The notes: generated from the letters alone by a model not told the origin. Numbered from the stretch's first letter, positions 28,079-37,756 are shown. The stretch is 64,000 nucleotides of DNA from Labedaea rhizosphaerae (GCF_004362825.1 NZ_SNXZ01000001.1:868001-932000); one strand, 5' to 3'. Made by a program: numbers and translations.

Positions 28079-28735
28079 CTATTCGGCCGCCAAGGCCCGT
28101 TCTTCCTCGCTGGTGGCGGCGGCGTGCGCCTGGGCGGCCTTGGCGGTGCGGTGCTTGATGTACCAGCCGACGCCCAGGCCGATCACGACCGCCGCGCCCA
28201 GGGCGATCCAGGAGTAGCTGGACAGGTACTTCTCCGCCGCCTGCCCCGCGTAGTAGATGACCGCGGTCGTGCCACCGGCCCAGCAGACACCGCCCAGGGC
28301 GTTGGCGATCACGAACTTCCAGTACGGCATGCGCAGCACGCCCGACAGCGGGCCGGCGAAGATGCGCAGGAGCGCCACGAAGCGGCCGAAGAAGACAGCC
28401 AGCATGCCCCAGCGGTGGAAGACGCGCTCGGCCACGGCCACGTGCTCGGGACCGAAGTGCTTCGGGAACTTGCGGCCCAGCCACGTCAGCAGGGGCTGGC
28501 CGCCCTTGCGGCCGATCGTGTACCCGATCGAGTCGCCGATGATGGCGCCCGCGCTGCCGGCCACCGCGATCCAGACCGGGCTGATGTGGTGCTGTGACGC
28601 GCTCAACAACGCGGCGCTGACCAGCACGATCTCGCCCGGGAACGGGATGCCGAGGCTCTCGATCCCGATGACGCCACCCACCAGCAGGTAGATGGCCAAA
28701 GCCGGGATGTGCTCCAGCCACTCGGTGATGTGCAC
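28079..28735 (-). CDS. DedA family membrane protein
   Basis: The 218-aa protein has the DedA (SNARE-associated/VTT) pattern: ESLGIPFPGEIVLVSAALL with a conserved acidic residue in the re-entrant loop, GAIIGDSIGYTIGRKGG, and FFGRFVALLRIFAGPLSGVLRMP with the conserved Arg. DedA proteins are now viewed as lipid scramblases or transporters for polyprenyl or phospholipid head groups that support envelope homeostasis. The C-terminal tail after residue 185 is Ala/Glu-rich and cytoplasmic. Upstream lies a group of TTGACT palindromes that may control it. Confidence 0.92.
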   Translation of the reverse strand: MHITEWLEHIPALAIYLLVGGVIGIESLGIPFPGEIVLVSAALLSASQHHISPVWIAVAGSAGAIIGDSIGYTIGRKGGQPLLTWLGRKFPKHFGPEHVAVAERVFHRWGMLAVFFGRFVALLRIFAGPLSGVLRMPYWKFVIANALGGVCWAGGTTAVIYYAGQAAEKYLSSYSWIALGAAVVIGLGVGWYIKHRTAKAAQAHAAATSEEERALAAE

Positions 28736-28858
28736 GCGATCGACGCTCCCCTGGATCCGGTTGCGGGCAGTCCCCAGTGTGCCCGAAGTGCCCGGTCTAC
28801 TGGAGCGAACCCCAGGAAAACAAGGGTCGGAATCAGGGATCTCAGGGTCAGCACACGT

Positions 28859-28931
28859 GTGTTGACTCAGTCAACCAAAAGGATCTTGGTTGACTGAGTC
28901 AACACGCATACGTCAAGTTGAGTGGATCAAC
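28859..28931. promoter_or_regulatory. Three TTGACT/AGTCAA palindromes, operator-like array
   Basis: Two 15-bp palindromes, GTTGACTCAGTCAAC (28861-28875) and GTTGACTGAGTCAAC (28889-28903), lie 28 bp apart. Together their extended arms form a perfect 20-bp inverted repeat (28859-28878 with 28886-28905, 7-base loop). A third degenerate copy, GTTGAGTGGATCAAC, is at 28917-28931. The array lies between the end of the oligopeptide transporter operon and dedA (both minus strand). The self-palindromic units favour a protein binding site, though the large hairpin could also end the operon transcript. Confidence 0.55.
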
Positions 28932-28944
28932 CAGGCGTCGGCTA

Positions 28945-29991
28945 CTACCGCGGCGCGTTCTCCGGGTAGTGGCAAGCGACCTGGTGGCCGGGCTTCAGAT
29001 CCACCAGCGGCGGCGTCTCCGTCGAGCACCGCTCGGTCGCCTTCCAGCACCGGGTGTGGAAGCGGCACGCCGGCGGCGGGTTCAGCGGGCTCGGCACGTC
29101 GCCGACCAGCCGGATCCGCTCTCGCTTGGTCCGCCGCGACGGGTCCGGCACCGGCACCGCCGACATCAACGCCACCGTGTACGGGTGCATGGGCCGCTCG
29201 TACAGGTCGTCGCGGTCGGCCACCTCGACGATCTTGCCCAGGTACATCACGGCGACCCGGTCCGAGACGTGGCGCACCACCGACAGGTCGTGCGCGATCA
29301 TCACGTAGGTCAGGTCGAACTCGCTCTGCAGGTCCTCCAGCAGGTTGATCACCTGCGCCTGGATGGACACGTCCAGGGCGGAAACCGGCTCGTCCGCGAC
29401 GATCAGCTTGGGCCGCAACGCCAGCGTGCGGGCGATGCCGATGCGCTGGCGCTGCCCGCCGGAGAACTCGTGCGGGTAGCGGTTGTAGTGCTCCGGGCTC
29501 AGGCCGACCAGGCTCAGCAGCTCCTGCACGGTCTTCTTGACGCCGCCCGGCGGGTCGATGCCCTGGATGCGGAACGGCGCGCCGACGACCGTGCCGACGG
29601 TGTGCCGCGGGTTCAGCGACCCGTACGGGTCCTGGAAGATCATCTGGATGTCTTTGCGCATCGGGCGCATCTGGCTCGCCGACACGTGGCTGATGTCGCG
29701 ACCCTCGAACACCACCCGGCCCCCGGTCGGCTCGAGCAGCCGGGTCAGCAGCCGGCCCGTGGTCGTCTTGCCGCAGCCGGACTCGCCGACCAGCGACAAC
29801 GTCTCGCCCTGCCGGACCTCGAAGTCGAGCCCGTCGACGGCCTTGACCGCGCCGACCTGCCGCTGGAACAAACCCTTGCGCACCGGGAAGTGCTTCTCGA
29901 GACCCGACACCTCGAGCAGGACCTCGCGGTCCCGCACGGGTGGCTTGACGGCCTCGCTCTGCGCTGTGCTCACCGTGGCGTCCTCGTTCAT
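28945..29991 (-). CDS. Oligopeptide ABC transporter ATP-binding protein, OppF type
   Basis: The 348-aa ATPase has Walker [10 protein letters not shown]-loop [10 protein letters not shown], signature FSGGQRQR, Walker [13 protein letters not shown] and the H-loop MIAHDLSV. The C-terminal oligo_HPY extension ([13 protein letters not shown]) is typical of the dipeptide/oligopeptide subfamily and its Cys cluster. The ATG at 29991 overlaps the stop of the preceding ATPase gene by four bases. It is the last gene of the five-gene operon and pairs with the OppD-type ATPase to power import of peptides captured by the lipoprotein at 32224-33987. Confidence 0.94.
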   Translation of the reverse strand: MNEDATVSTAQSEAVKPPVRDREVLLEVSGLEKHFPVRKGLFQRQVGAVKAVDGLDFEVRQGETLSLVGESGCGKTTTGRLLTRLLEPTGGRVVFEGRDISHVSASQMRPMRKDIQMIFQDPYGSLNPRHTVGTVVGAPFRIQGIDPPGGVKKTVQELLSLVGLSPEHYNRYPHEFSGGQRQRIGIARTLALRPKLIVADEPVSALDVSIQAQVINLLEDLQSEFDLTYVMIAHDLSVVRHVSDRVAVMYLGKIVEVADRDDLYERPMHPYTVALMSAVPVPDPSRRTKRERIRLVGDVPSPLNPPPACRFHTRCWKATERCSTETPPLVDLKPGHQVACHYPENAPR

Positions 29992-31094
29992 AGCGTCGGC
30001 TTGATGTCGTTCTCCCAGATGCGCGTCCGGTCCTGCTGGGTCAGGTGGCACGCCACCGTGTGCCCACGCGTGACCTCGACCAGCGACGGCACCTCGGTGG
30101 TGGAGAGGCCACCGGTGAGCTCGCAGTAGTCGCACCGGGGGTTGAACGCGCACCCGTCCGGCACGTTGATCAGGCTCGGCGGGCTGCCCTTGATCGGCAG
30201 CAGCCGCTCGCTGCGCACCCGGTCCAGACGCGGCATCGAGCCGAGCAGGCCCCACGTGTACGGGTGCTGCGGCTCGCGGAAGATGTGCTCGGCGGAGCCG
30301 TACTCCACCTGGCGGCCCGCGTACATGACCATGATGTTGTCGGCGAGTTCGGCGACGACACCGAGGTCGTGGGTGATGATCACGACCGCGGAGTTGAACT
30401 CCTGCTGCAGGTCGCGGATCAGGTCCAGGATCTGCGCCTGCACGGTCACGTCGAGCGCGGTGGTCGGCTCGTCGGCGATCAGCAGTTCCGGGTCGCACGA
30501 GAGCGCCATCGCGATCATGGCGCGCTGGCGCATGCCGCCGGAGAACTGGTGCGGGTAGTCGTTGACCCGGCGGTCCGGCTGCGGGATGCCCACGCGGTCG
30601 AGCATCTCGACAGCGTGCTTGCGGGCCGCGGCCTTCGTGACGTTGTGGTGGATCCGGTACGCCTCGATGATCTGCTGGCCGACGGTGTAGAACGGGTGCA
30701 TCGCCGACAGCGGGTCCTGGAAGATCATCGCCATGTTCTTGCCGCGCAGCTTGCGGACCTCTTCCGCGCTGGCGCTGACGAGTTCCTTGCCGTCCAGCCA
30801 GATCTCGCCGCTGATCCGGGCGTTCCCGCCCTTGTGCAGGCCCATGATCGCGAGGCTGGTCACGCTCTTGCCCGAGCCCGACTCACCCACGATGCCCAGC
30901 GTCTTGCCCCGCTGGAGCTGGAACGACAGGCCGTCGACGGACTTGACCCGGCCGTCGTCGGTGTCGAAGTGCACCCGCAGGTCACGCACGTCGAGGAACT
31001 GGTGCTCGGCGGTCAGGATCGCGGCCGAGGTGTCCGGGTATGCCTGCGCCTCCAGCGGACTCGGCGCGGCAAGCGGGTCGGTCTGATCGGTCAC
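29988..31094 (-). CDS. Oligopeptide ABC transporter ATP-binding protein, OppD type
   Basis: The 368-aa ATPase has Walker [10 protein letters not shown]-loop [10 protein letters not shown], signature FSGGMRQR, Walker [13 protein letters not shown] and H-loop IITHDLGV. The C-terminal [12 protein letters not shown] and FNPRCDYC segments mark the OppD subfamily. The GTG at 31094 shares one base with the upstream permease stop (TAGTG), which gives translational coupling; a longer N-terminal frame would overlap the permease. It works with the OppF-type ATPase as a heterodimer at the inner face of the membrane. Confidence 0.94.
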   Translation of the reverse strand: MTDQTDPLAAPSPLEAQAYPDTSAAILTAEHQFLDVRDLRVHFDTDDGRVKSVDGLSFQLQRGKTLGIVGESGSGKSVTSLAIMGLHKGGNARISGEIWLDGKELVSASAEEVRKLRGKNMAMIFQDPLSAMHPFYTVGQQIIEAYRIHHNVTKAAARKHAVEMLDRVGIPQPDRRVNDYPHQFSGGMRQRAMIAMALSCDPELLIADEPTTALDVTVQAQILDLIRDLQQEFNSAVVIITHDLGVVAELADNIMVMYAGRQVEYGSAEHIFREPQHPYTWGLLGSMPRLDRVRSERLLPIKGSPPSLINVPDGCAFNPRCDYCELTGGLSTTEVPSLVEVTRGHTVACHLTQQDRTRIWENDIKPTL

Positions 31095-32104
31095 TACAGG
31101 CGCACCCTCGGGTCGATGACGGTGTACAGGATGTCGACGACAAGGTTGGCGATCACGACGAAGCCGGCCACGAACAGCACCACGCCGAGCACCTTCGGCA
31201 GGTCCTGCGAGGTGACCGAGTCGATGGAGAGCTTCCCCAAGCCGTTCAACGAGAACGTGCTCTCGGTGAGCACCGCACCGCCGAGCAGCAGGCCGATGTC
31301 GAGACCGAAGATCGTGGCGATCGGGGTGAGCGCGGCCCGCAGGCCGTGCCTGGTCACCACCGTCCGTTCGGGCAGGCCCTTCGCCCGCGCCGTGCGGATG
31401 AAGTCCTCGCTCATGGTCTCCAGCATGCCCGCGCGCGTCAGCCGGGCGTATGCGGCGGCGTACAGGAACGCCAAGGTGATCCACGGCAAGATCAAGTCGT
31501 AGGCCCATCGGCCCGGGTTCTCGGTGATGGGCGTGTATTCACCGCCGTGCGCGGTCCAGCCGAGCGTGTAGCTGAAGATCAGCAGGCACAGCTGGCCGGT
31601 GAAGAAGATCGGCAGCGAGACGCCGCCGAGCGCGGTGCCCATGGCCAGCCGGTCGAAGATGCTGCCCCGCTTGAGCGCGGAGAGCACGCCGGTCGCGACA
31701 CCCGACAGCAGCCAGATGATGCCGGCGCCGAAGGCGAGCGACACGGTCACCGGCAGGCGGTCCAGCACGGTCGGCAACACCGGGCGCTGGTCGATGTAGG
31801 AGTAGCCGAGACAAGGCGCCGGGCAGTGGTCCACGGTGTTGCCCAGCTGGACGTCCCGGCCGACCACGATGCCCTTGGCGAACTGCCAGTACTGCTCGTA
31901 GAGCGGTTGGTCGAAGCCGAGCCGCACGGCGATCGCGTGGATCTGCTCGGGGCTCGCCGACTTGCCCGCGTACCGGGACGCGATGTCGTCCGCCGTGGCC
32001 CCGGCAAGCCTCGGCAGCAAGAAGAAGATCGCAAAGGTGACCGCGGTGACCACGAAGAGCAGGATCACCGAGCCGATCAGCCTGCGGATGATGTATGCGA
32101 CCAC
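31094..32104 (-). CDS. Oligopeptide ABC transporter permease, OppB type
   Basis: The 336-aa permease has six membrane helices and the EAA loop for ATPase docking (MSEDFIRTARAKGLPERTV). The N-terminus AYIIRRLIGSVILLFVVTAVTF is the standard first helix of OppB/DppB proteins. GTG 32104 is chosen, with GAGG five bases upstream; the longer frame from 32158 would begin inside the upstream hairpin. A large periplasmic loop with a Cys pair (HCPAPCLG) lies between helices 1 and 2. It pairs with the OppC-type permease encoded at the front of the operon. Confidence 0.92.
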   Translation of the reverse strand: MVAYIIRRLIGSVILLFVVTAVTFAIFFLLPRLAGATADDIASRYAGKSASPEQIHAIAVRLGFDQPLYEQYWQFAKGIVVGRDVQLGNTVDHCPAPCLGYSYIDQRPVLPTVLDRLPVTVSLAFGAGIIWLLSGVATGVLSALKRGSIFDRLAMGTALGGVSLPIFFTGQLCLLIFSYTLGWTAHGGEYTPITENPGRWAYDLILPWITLAFLYAAAYARLTRAGMLETMSEDFIRTARAKGLPERTVVTRHGLRAALTPIATIFGLDIGLLLGGAVLTESTFSLNGLGKLSIDSVTSQDLPKVLGVVLFVAGFVVIANLVVDILYTVIDPRVRL

Positions 32105-32124
32105 GTCAACCTCGGCGGTGGCGA

Positions 32125-32161
32125 CCGGTGGGCCCACGCTGGTCTCGCGTGGGCCCACCGG
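32125..32161 (-). terminator. Hairpin between substrate-binding and permease genes
   Basis: CCGGTGGGCCCACGC (32125-32139) and its complement (32147-32161) form a 15-bp stem with a 7-base loop, in the 119-bp gap after the binding-protein gene and before the OppB-type gene. No T tract follows. Position suggests partial termination or mRNA protection, giving more binding protein than permease. Confidence 0.6.
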
Positions 32162-32223
32162 CCACCGGTGCCTTCACCTACCTCTGCATCTCGTCCGCGG
32201 GCGGTGAACCCGCGTGGCCGTGA

Positions 32224-33987
32224 CTACTTGTTCGTGGTGCCGAGCGCGAGGTAGTCGTACTCCGAGAACCCGTCCGTCACGAACACGTTGGTCACGTTCT
32301 TCGGCCGGTACAGCAGGCCCTTGGCCCAGACGCCCGGGATCGTGTAGGCGTCGCTCATGGTCTGCTTGTCGACCTCGACCCAGATGCTGTTGCGCTTGGC
32401 CGCGTCCTTCTCGTTCAGGGTCGAGTCGATCAGCTGATCGATCTTCGGGTCCTTGATGCCGAGGTTGGAGTTGCCACCACTCTGGTGAATGGTGCGGCTG
32501 TCGACGATCTGCGCCATGAAGCCGAAGCCGTCCGGCCAGTCGGCCGCCCAGCCGTACACCATGATGCCGATGTTGTTGGCCTTGGTGAACGACGGCTTGC
32601 CCGCGTACAGCTTCAGGTAGTCGCCGGTCGGGTAGTTGTGCAGCTCGGTCTTGATGCCGATCTTGGACAACGACTCGGCGATGGACTTCGCGGTGGCCTC
32701 TTCCTTGTCGCGACCCGCGCGGTAGGAGATGTTGAAGCTGAAGCCACCGTCCGGGTGACCGCAGAGCTTCAGTTCCTCCTTCGCCTTGTTCAGGTCGCCC
32801 TTGTGATCCGGCGTCGGGTACAGGTCGAACTGCTGGGCACCCGGGATGACCGGCGGCAGCATGTTGGTCGCGATGTCGCCACCGACCGAGCCACCGTAGG
32901 CGCGCTGCAGGTTCGTCTTGTCGACCGCCCACTCGATCGCCTTGCGGCAGTGGATGTTGTCCAGCGGCTTCACGTCGGCGTTGATGACGCTGTACCAGAG
33001 CCGGGTGGTGATCGCCGAGTCGGTCTGGGCGCGCAGGGCCGGGTCACGCAGGATCTGCGCCTGCGCGGCGGGCTGCACACCGGAACCGGCGATGTCCACG
33101 TCGGCGCTACCGGACATCAACCGCTGGTCGATGTCGTTGGAGTTGGTGACCTTCAGCTGGACCTCGATGCGGTCCGGCAGGGCCGGCGGCCGGGTCGGCG
33201 CGGTGGCCGGGTCGTAGTGCGGGTTGCGCTTCATGGTGAAGCTCTTGCCCGGGTTCATCTGGTCGAACATGTACGGACCGCTCGAGAGGACGTGGTCCTT
33301 GTACTTCGTCTGGGTGTCCTTGCTCGGCGGCACCGGGGCCGTCGACGGGATCGCCGCGAAGTAGTCGAAGGCCGCGAACGGCTTCTTCAGGTGGAAGATG
33401 ATCGTGTAGTCGTCGGGCGTCTCGATCGCCTTCAGGCCCAGCTTGTTCGGGTCGCTGTCCTTGTAGGGACTGGTGTAACCCTGCAAGTCGAGGAAGTCGT
33501 TGAAGTACGTCGGACCGTTGGGGTACGTGTCCTTGTCGAGGGAGCGCTCGACGTCGTACTTGACGTCCTGCGCCTTGACCTCGGTGCCGTCCTCGTACTT
33601 GACACCCTTGCGGATGTGGTACGTCCACGTCTTGTTGTCCGGGCTCGCCGTGCCGAGGTCGGTGGCGAGGTCGGGCACCAGGGTGGCGCCTTCGCCGCCG
33701 GGCGCGGACTTGAACATCACCAGCTGGCGTGCGTAGTAGCGGATGAAGTTCCACGAGTAGGCGTAGTACGTGTCCGCCGGGTCCAGCGAATCCCAGTCGT
33801 CCTGGTTGACGTACCGAAGTGTCCCGCCCTTTTCGCTGGACGGGTTGGCGATCTTGCCCACCCCGGCGTTGTTGGCGGCGGGCCCGTTGCTGCCACCGGC
33901 GGGAGGCGCGTTGTCCCCGCACGCGCCCAGGGTTAGGGCAGCCACCGCGCCGAGCGCGATGACAGTGGCCAGACGTTTCCTTCTCAT
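32224..33987 (-). CDS. Oligopeptide ABC transporter substrate-binding lipoprotein
   Basis: The 587-aa protein starts MRRKR and has a lipoprotein signal with lipobox LGAC (Cys23), then a Gly/Asn/Pro linker. The mature part is an SBP_bac_5 domain: RYVNQDDWDSLDPADTYY, KGVKYEDGTEVKAQDVKYDVERSLD, SSGPYMFDQMNPGKSFTMKRNPHYD and KAIEWAVDKTNLQRAYGG (each a known family block). It captures peptides or similar ligands outside the membrane and delivers them to the permeases. An ATG six codons upstream (34005) is an alternative start. It is the second gene of the operon, flanked by a hairpin. Confidence 0.93.
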   Translation of the reverse strand: MRRKRLATVIALGAVAALTLGACGDNAPPAGGSNGPAANNAGVGKIANPSSEKGGTLRYVNQDDWDSLDPADTYYAYSWNFIRYYARQLVMFKSAPGGEGATLVPDLATDLGTASPDNKTWTYHIRKGVKYEDGTEVKAQDVKYDVERSLDKDTYPNGPTYFNDFLDLQGYTSPYKDSDPNKLGLKAIETPDDYTIIFHLKKPFAAFDYFAAIPSTAPVPPSKDTQTKYKDHVLSSGPYMFDQMNPGKSFTMKRNPHYDPATAPTRPPALPDRIEVQLKVTNSNDIDQRLMSGSADVDIAGSGVQPAAQAQILRDPALRAQTDSAITTRLWYSVINADVKPLDNIHCRKAIEWAVDKTNLQRAYGGSVGGDIATNMLPPVIPGAQQFDLYPTPDHKGDLNKAKEELKLCGHPDGGFSFNISYRAGRDKEEATAKSIAESLSKIGIKTELHNYPTGDYLKLYAGKPSFTKANNIGIMVYGWAADWPDGFGFMAQIVDSRTIHQSGGNSNLGIKDPKIDQLIDSTLNEKDAAKRNSIWVEVDKQTMSDAYTIPGVWAKGLLYRPKNVTNVFVTDGFSEYDYLALGTTNK

Positions 33988-34046
33988 TGTGCTGATGCAC
34001 CCCACTTTGTGTCGGAGCCAGGGACTGGCCGGGATTCCGGGAAGAA

Positions 34047-35045
34047 CTAGCGGGTCTTCGGGTCCAACGCGTCGCGTAGGCCATCACCGAACAGGTTGAA
34101 CGCCAGCACGGTGACGAAGATCGCCAGGCCGGGGAACAGCATGTAGTTCGGCATCACGGTGAACCACTTGGTTGCGTCGGCGAGCATGCCGCCCCAGCTC
34201 GGGTCCGGCGGACGGATACCTGCGCCGACGAAGGACAGGGCCGCCTCGAACAGGATGTTGGTCGGGATCAACAGGGTCGAGTAGACCAGGATCGGCGCCA
34301 TCAGGTTGGGCAGGAGTTCCTTGAACAGGATCCGGCCCGGGCGGGCGCCGAGGCTGCGCGCGGCGTCGACGAACTCGCGTTCGCGCAACGACAACGTCTG
34401 GCCCCTGATGATCCGGCCGATGTAGGGCCAGTTGAAGAAGCCGATGATGAAGATCATCACCGCGATCCGGACGTTGTTGCCCTTGAGCCCGAAGGCCTCG
34501 TCCGGCAGGGCACCGGCGAGCGCGATCGCGAAGAGCAGCAACGGGAACGCGAGGAAGATGTCCATCAGCCTGCTGATGACCGTGTCGACCCAGCCGCCGA
34601 AGTAGCCCGCGACGACGCCCATGATGGTGCCGATCACCACGGACAACAGCGTCGACAGGAACGCCACCAGCATGGACACCCGGGAACCGGTGATCACCCG
34701 GGAGAAGATGTCCTCGCCGAACACCGGCTGCAGGCCGAACCAGAAGTGGGAGCTGACGCCACCGAACGCGCCGTACGGCGTCGAGGTGTTCGGGTCGACG
34801 TAGTCCGTGTGCGGTTCGTTGGGCGGGTAGCCCACGAGCGAGACGATCAGCGGGGCGAAGATCGCGACCAGCACGATGAGGATGACGATGCCGCCACCGA
34901 TCAACGCGACCTTGTCACGCTTGAGGCGCATCCAGGCGATCTGGCCGAGCGAACGGCCCTGGATGGCCTTGCCCCGCATCCCCTGCAGTGCCGCCTCGGG
35001 GTGTGCCTGGGTTTCCCCGCTCGACACCTCCAGCGGTGCACTCAC
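34047..35045 (-). CDS. Oligopeptide ABC transporter permease, OppC type
   Basis: The 332-aa permease has an N-terminal OppC_N region (AWMRLKRDKVALIGGGIVILIVLVAIFAPL), five to six membrane helices and the EAA loop EREFVDAARSLGARPGRILFKE. The C-terminal block ALSFVGAGIRPPDPSWGGML is typical of OppC/DppC. GTG 35045 has GGAGGG eight bases upstream. It is the first gene of the operon; a possible promoter with a TAGGGT-like -10 lies near 35106-35111. The permease-first order C-A-B-D-F is common in actinobacterial peptide importers. Confidence 0.92.
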   Translation of the reverse strand: MSAPLEVSSGETQAHPEAALQGMRGKAIQGRSLGQIAWMRLKRDKVALIGGGIVILIVLVAIFAPLIVSLVGYPPNEPHTDYVDPNTSTPYGAFGGVSSHFWFGLQPVFGEDIFSRVITGSRVSMLVAFLSTLLSVVIGTIMGVVAGYFGGWVDTVISRLMDIFLAFPLLLFAIALAGALPDEAFGLKGNNVRIAVMIFIIGFFNWPYIGRIIRGQTLSLREREFVDAARSLGARPGRILFKELLPNLMAPILVYSTLLIPTNILFEAALSFVGAGIRPPDPSWGGMLADATKWFTVMPNYMLFPGLAIFVTVLAFNLFGDGLRDALDPKTR

Positions 35046-35231
35046 GCGTTTCCCTCCATTTGCGTCCGGCCCGATCGCATGCTGATCTCACCGTGTGGTC
35101 GCCGACCCTAGCCCCTGCGCCATACATCCCTCGACGACACTTGGTTACGATCCGGCCACACAGCTTCCCGTTCAGTGCCGTTCAGACCGGGAATTGTGAC
35201 TGTGAGTAACGCAATGGCCGCAGATCGACTG

Positions 35232-35249
35232 TCGGACGCGGCCGTCCGA
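35232..35249 (-). terminator. Short hairpin after uridine-kinase-like gene
   Basis: TCGGACG (35232-35238) pairs with CGTCCGA (35243-35249); a second small stem GTCCG/CGGAC lies at 35262-35275. They sit between the end of the kinase gene and the start of the transporter operon, as expected for a weak terminator. The 232-bp gap also has a CCGTTCAG direct repeat at about 35168-35186. Confidence 0.4.
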
Positions 35250-35277
35250 GTGAAGTCCAAAGTCCGATAACGGACGT

Positions 35278-35850
35278 TCACATTCGCCAGTCCGCGCGAG
35301 CGCGCGGACGATCGACGGCGAACCAGCCGCGCTCGAATTCCTGCCACCGGAGCAGCGGCATCCGGCACGCCTCGCCGTCGCGCGCCACCGCGCGCTCGAG
35401 CCGTTCGGCGGCACTCGGGCCGTCCAGGTGGACCAGACCGGAGAGCCGCGACGCGATGCTGCGCCGCCCGGACGAGACGCCCTCGACGATCAGCACGTCG
35501 CACACCGGCACGTCCACGAACTCGCCGCGCAGCGGGTTGCCGTCCTGCCAGCGCAGGGCCTGGTAACGGCCGGGCTCGGCCTTGGCCAGCGGGTCGAACA
35601 CGCCCTCGACCAGCCGCGGCCACCAGCTCACCGGGTCGTCCCAGGTGGCGAAGTGGTCGGTGGGCACGAGCGCGGTCGACACACCCGCCGCCCGCAGGTC
35701 AGCCGCCAGTTCGGCGGCGAAGACGGTCTTGCCGGCGCCCGACGGGCCGTCCACGGCGACCAGCCGCACCGCACCGAGGCGCGGCGGCCGGGCGAGGAGG
35801 CCAGCTCCGAGGCTTGAGCTCACATCGGCCCCGGAATCCGCTCGATTCAC
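35278..35850 (-). CDS. Uridine kinase-like P-loop protein
   Basis: The 190-aa protein has a P-loop GPSGAGKT and the uridine-kinase/phosphoribulokinase layout: [19 protein letters not shown], then [16 protein letters not shown] and [14 protein letters not shown] (the Walker B-like EG). Such actinobacterial proteins are annotated as uridine kinases but are rarely tested. The GTG at 35850 overlaps the recR stop by four bases (GTGA), tying it to the recR-ybaB operon. The C-terminal [15 protein letters not shown] is basic. Nucleoside phosphorylation is inferred from family. Confidence 0.78.
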   Translation of the reverse strand: MNRADSGADVSSSLGAGLLARPPRLGAVRLVAVDGPSGAGKTVFAAELAADLRAAGVSTALVPTDHFATWDDPVSWWPRLVEGVFDPLAKAEPGRYQALRWQDGNPLRGEFVDVPVCDVLIVEGVSSGRRSIASRLSGLVHLDGPSAAERLERAVARDGEACRMPLLRWQEFERGWFAVDRPRARADWRM

Positions 35851-36443
35851 ACCGTGCGGCGGCCCGACAGCGCCCGGCCGAGGGTCAGTTCGTCGGCGAA
35901 CTCGAGGTCGCCGCCCATCGGCAGGCCGGACGCGAGCCGGGTGACGGTGAGGCCCGGGAAGTCGCGCAGCATCCGCACCAGGTAGGTCGCGGTGGCCTCG
36001 CCCTCGGTGTTGGGGTCGGTGGCCAAGATGATCTCGGTGATGTCCTGCGCGCCGATCCGGGCCATCAGCTCCCGGATCCGCAGCTGGTCGGGACCGATCC
36101 CGGCCAACGGGTCCAGCGCGCCGCCGAGCACGTGGTAGCGGCCCTTGAACTCGCGCGTCCGCTCGACCGCGAGCACGTCCTTGGGCTCCTCGACCACGCA
36201 CACGACGGTCGCGTCGCGGCGCAGGTCGCGGCAGATCCGGCACTGCGTCTGCTCGGAGACGTTGCCGCAGATCTCGCAGAAGACGACGCCTTCCTTGACC
36301 CGGCCCAGCGCGTCCTGCAGCCGCCCCACGTCGGCGGGGTCCGCGGCGAGCAGGTGGAAGGCGATGCGCTGCGCGCTCTTCGGGCCGACGCCGGGCAGCC
36401 GCCCGAGCTCGTCGATCAGGTCCTGGACCGGTCCCTCGTACAC
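35847..36443 (-). CDS. recR: Recombination mediator RecR
   Basis: RecR acts with RecO and RecF to load RecA at single-strand gaps. The 198-aa protein has the helix-hairpin-helix [14 protein letters not shown] (16-29), a four-Cys zinc finger (C56, C59, C68, C71), and a Toprim domain (about 79-175) with [11 protein letters not shown] and the acidic [15 protein letters not shown] motif. Length and all motifs are standard. It lies between ybaB and the kinase gene in the conserved dnaX-ybaB-recR arrangement of actinobacteria. Confidence 0.97.
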   Translation of the reverse strand: MYEGPVQDLIDELGRLPGVGPKSAQRIAFHLLAADPADVGRLQDALGRVKEGVVFCEICGNVSEQTQCRICRDLRRDATVVCVVEEPKDVLAVERTREFKGRYHVLGGALDPLAGIGPDQLRIRELMARIGAQDITEIILATDPNTEGEATATYLVRMLRDFPGLTVTRLASGLPMGGDLEFADELTLGRALSGRRTV

Positions 36444-36445
36444 CG

Positions 36446-36805
36446 CTACATGCCCGGCAGCTGGAGACCGCCCAAGCCGCCCTCGCCCATCATCCCGCCG
36501 AGGCCGCCGGTGAGCGGGCCCATCTTGTCGGCCTGGAGCTTCTGGGCGTTGTTCGACGCGTCGCGCACCGCGGCCACGATGAGGTCTGCGAGGGTCTCGG
36601 TGTCGTCCGGGTCGACCACCTTCGGGTCGATGGACAACGACTTCAGCTCCGCGGACCCGGACACCGTCGCGGTGACCAGGCCGCCGCCCGCGGTACCCGT
36701 GACCTCGGCCTCGGCCAGCTCCTGCTGGGCCGCGAGCAGCTGCTCCTGCATCTTCTGCGCCTGCTGCAGGATCGCCTGCATGTTCGGAGCGCCACCAGGT
36801 TGCAC
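36446..36805 (-). CDS. ybaB: YbaB/EbfC family nucleoid-associated protein
   Basis: The 119-aa protein has the YbaB core: [23 protein letters not shown] in helix 1, then [40 protein letters not shown] (in pieces), and a Gly/Met-rich C-terminal tail typical of actinobacterial members. The dimer binds DNA with low specificity and is linked with RecR and DnaX in many bacteria. GTG 36805 has AGGAG seven bases upstream. It sits two bases before recR, so they form one transcript. Confidence 0.93.
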   Translation of the reverse strand: MQPGGAPNMQAILQQAQKMQEQLLAAQQELAEAEVTGTAGGGLVTATVSGSAELKSLSIDPKVVDPDDTETLADLIVAAVRDASNNAQKLQADKMGPLTGGLGGMMGEGGLGGLQLPGM

Positions 36806-36877
36806 CGTGCGGCTCCTCTCGTGGGTGGGGTGTAGCTACAGACTAGTCCGGGTCGGCGTCTGGCATGGTGTGCAGCC

Positions 36878-37732
36878 ATGGCGGTTCGTCGGCGTGGCTT
36901 GCTGGTAGTCGCACTGGTGTGTCTGGCGAGCGGGTGCCGGCCGGCGCCGTCCTCGTCGCCGCCACCGGCACCGACCTCGACGCAGTCCCCGACCACCACG
37001 ACGACGACTGTCACGACGACGCCAACGACCACCACGACGAAGGCCAAGCCGACCACGACGACGACCACCGCCAAGCCGGCGGTGACGGGCAAGGTCGTCG
37101 TGCTCGACCCCGGCCACAACGGTGGCAACGCGTCGCACCCGTCGGAGATCAACCGGCTGGTGCCCGCCGGGCGCGGGCAGACGAAAGCCTGCAACACCAC
37201 GGGAACCGCGACCAACGGCGGCTACCCGGAACACGCGTTCACATGGGACGTCACCAAGCGGGTGCAGGCGATCCTGGTGGCGCACGGCGTGAAGGTCGTG
37301 CTGACCCGCAGCAACGACACCGGCGTCGGCCCGTGCGTGAACGAGCGCGCGGCCACCGGGAACGCGGCGCACGCGGACGCGGTCGTGTCCATCCACGCCG
37401 ACGGGGCCACCGCGACCAGCGCGCACGGGTTCCACGTCGCGTACTCCTCGCCGCCGCTGAACGCCGAGCAAGGCGCGCCGTCGGTGCAGCTGGCCAAGGA
37501 CGTGCGCGACGCGCTGGTCCACGACGGCTATGCCACGTCCACCTACATCGGCTCGGATGGACTGTCCAAGCGCAGCGACCTCGGCGGGCTGAACCTGTCG
37601 ACCCGGCCGTCGGTGCTCGTCGAGTGCGGGAACATGCGCAACGCCACCGAAGCCGCGGCGATGACCAGTGCCGGCGGCCGGCAGCGCTACGCCGAGGCGA
37701 TCGCCGCGGGCATCCTGTCTTACGTGGGCTGA
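36878..37732 (+). CDS. N-acetylmuramoyl-L-alanine amidase, Rv3717-like lipoprotein
   Basis: The 284-aa protein has a signal with lipobox LASGC (Cys20), a Thr/Pro-rich linker (about 30-68), and an Amidase_3 domain. The zinc ligands H80 (LDPGHNGG), E118 (YPEH) and H173 (SIHAD) and the catalytic E249 (VECGN) are present. It cuts the amide bond between MurNAc and the stem peptide in peptidoglycan turnover. M. tuberculosis Rv3717 lies in the same position beside recR and ybaB, supporting orthology, but that protein lacks the long Thr linker. The linker and lipid anchor suggest attachment to the outer face of the membrane. Confidence 0.9.
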   Translation: MAVRRRGLLVVALVCLASGCRPAPSSSPPPAPTSTQSPTTTTTTVTTTPTTTTTKAKPTTTTTTAKPAVTGKVVVLDPGHNGGNASHPSEINRLVPAGRGQTKACNTTGTATNGGYPEHAFTWDVTKRVQAILVAHGVKVVLTRSNDTGVGPCVNERAATGNAAHADAVVSIHADGATATSAHGFHVAYSSPPLNAEQGAPSVQLAKDVRDALVHDGYATSTYIGSDGLSKRSDLGGLNLSTRPSVLVECGNMRNATEAAAMTSAGGRQRYAEAIAAGILSYVG

Positions 37733-37756
37733 GCCGGCGTATGGAAGGCTTGCGCC

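Noticed and set aside
28890-29348. 152-aa open frame starting in the TTGACT array
   Set aside because: It is antisense to the OppF-type ATPase gene and is Ser/Pro/Arg-rich noise.
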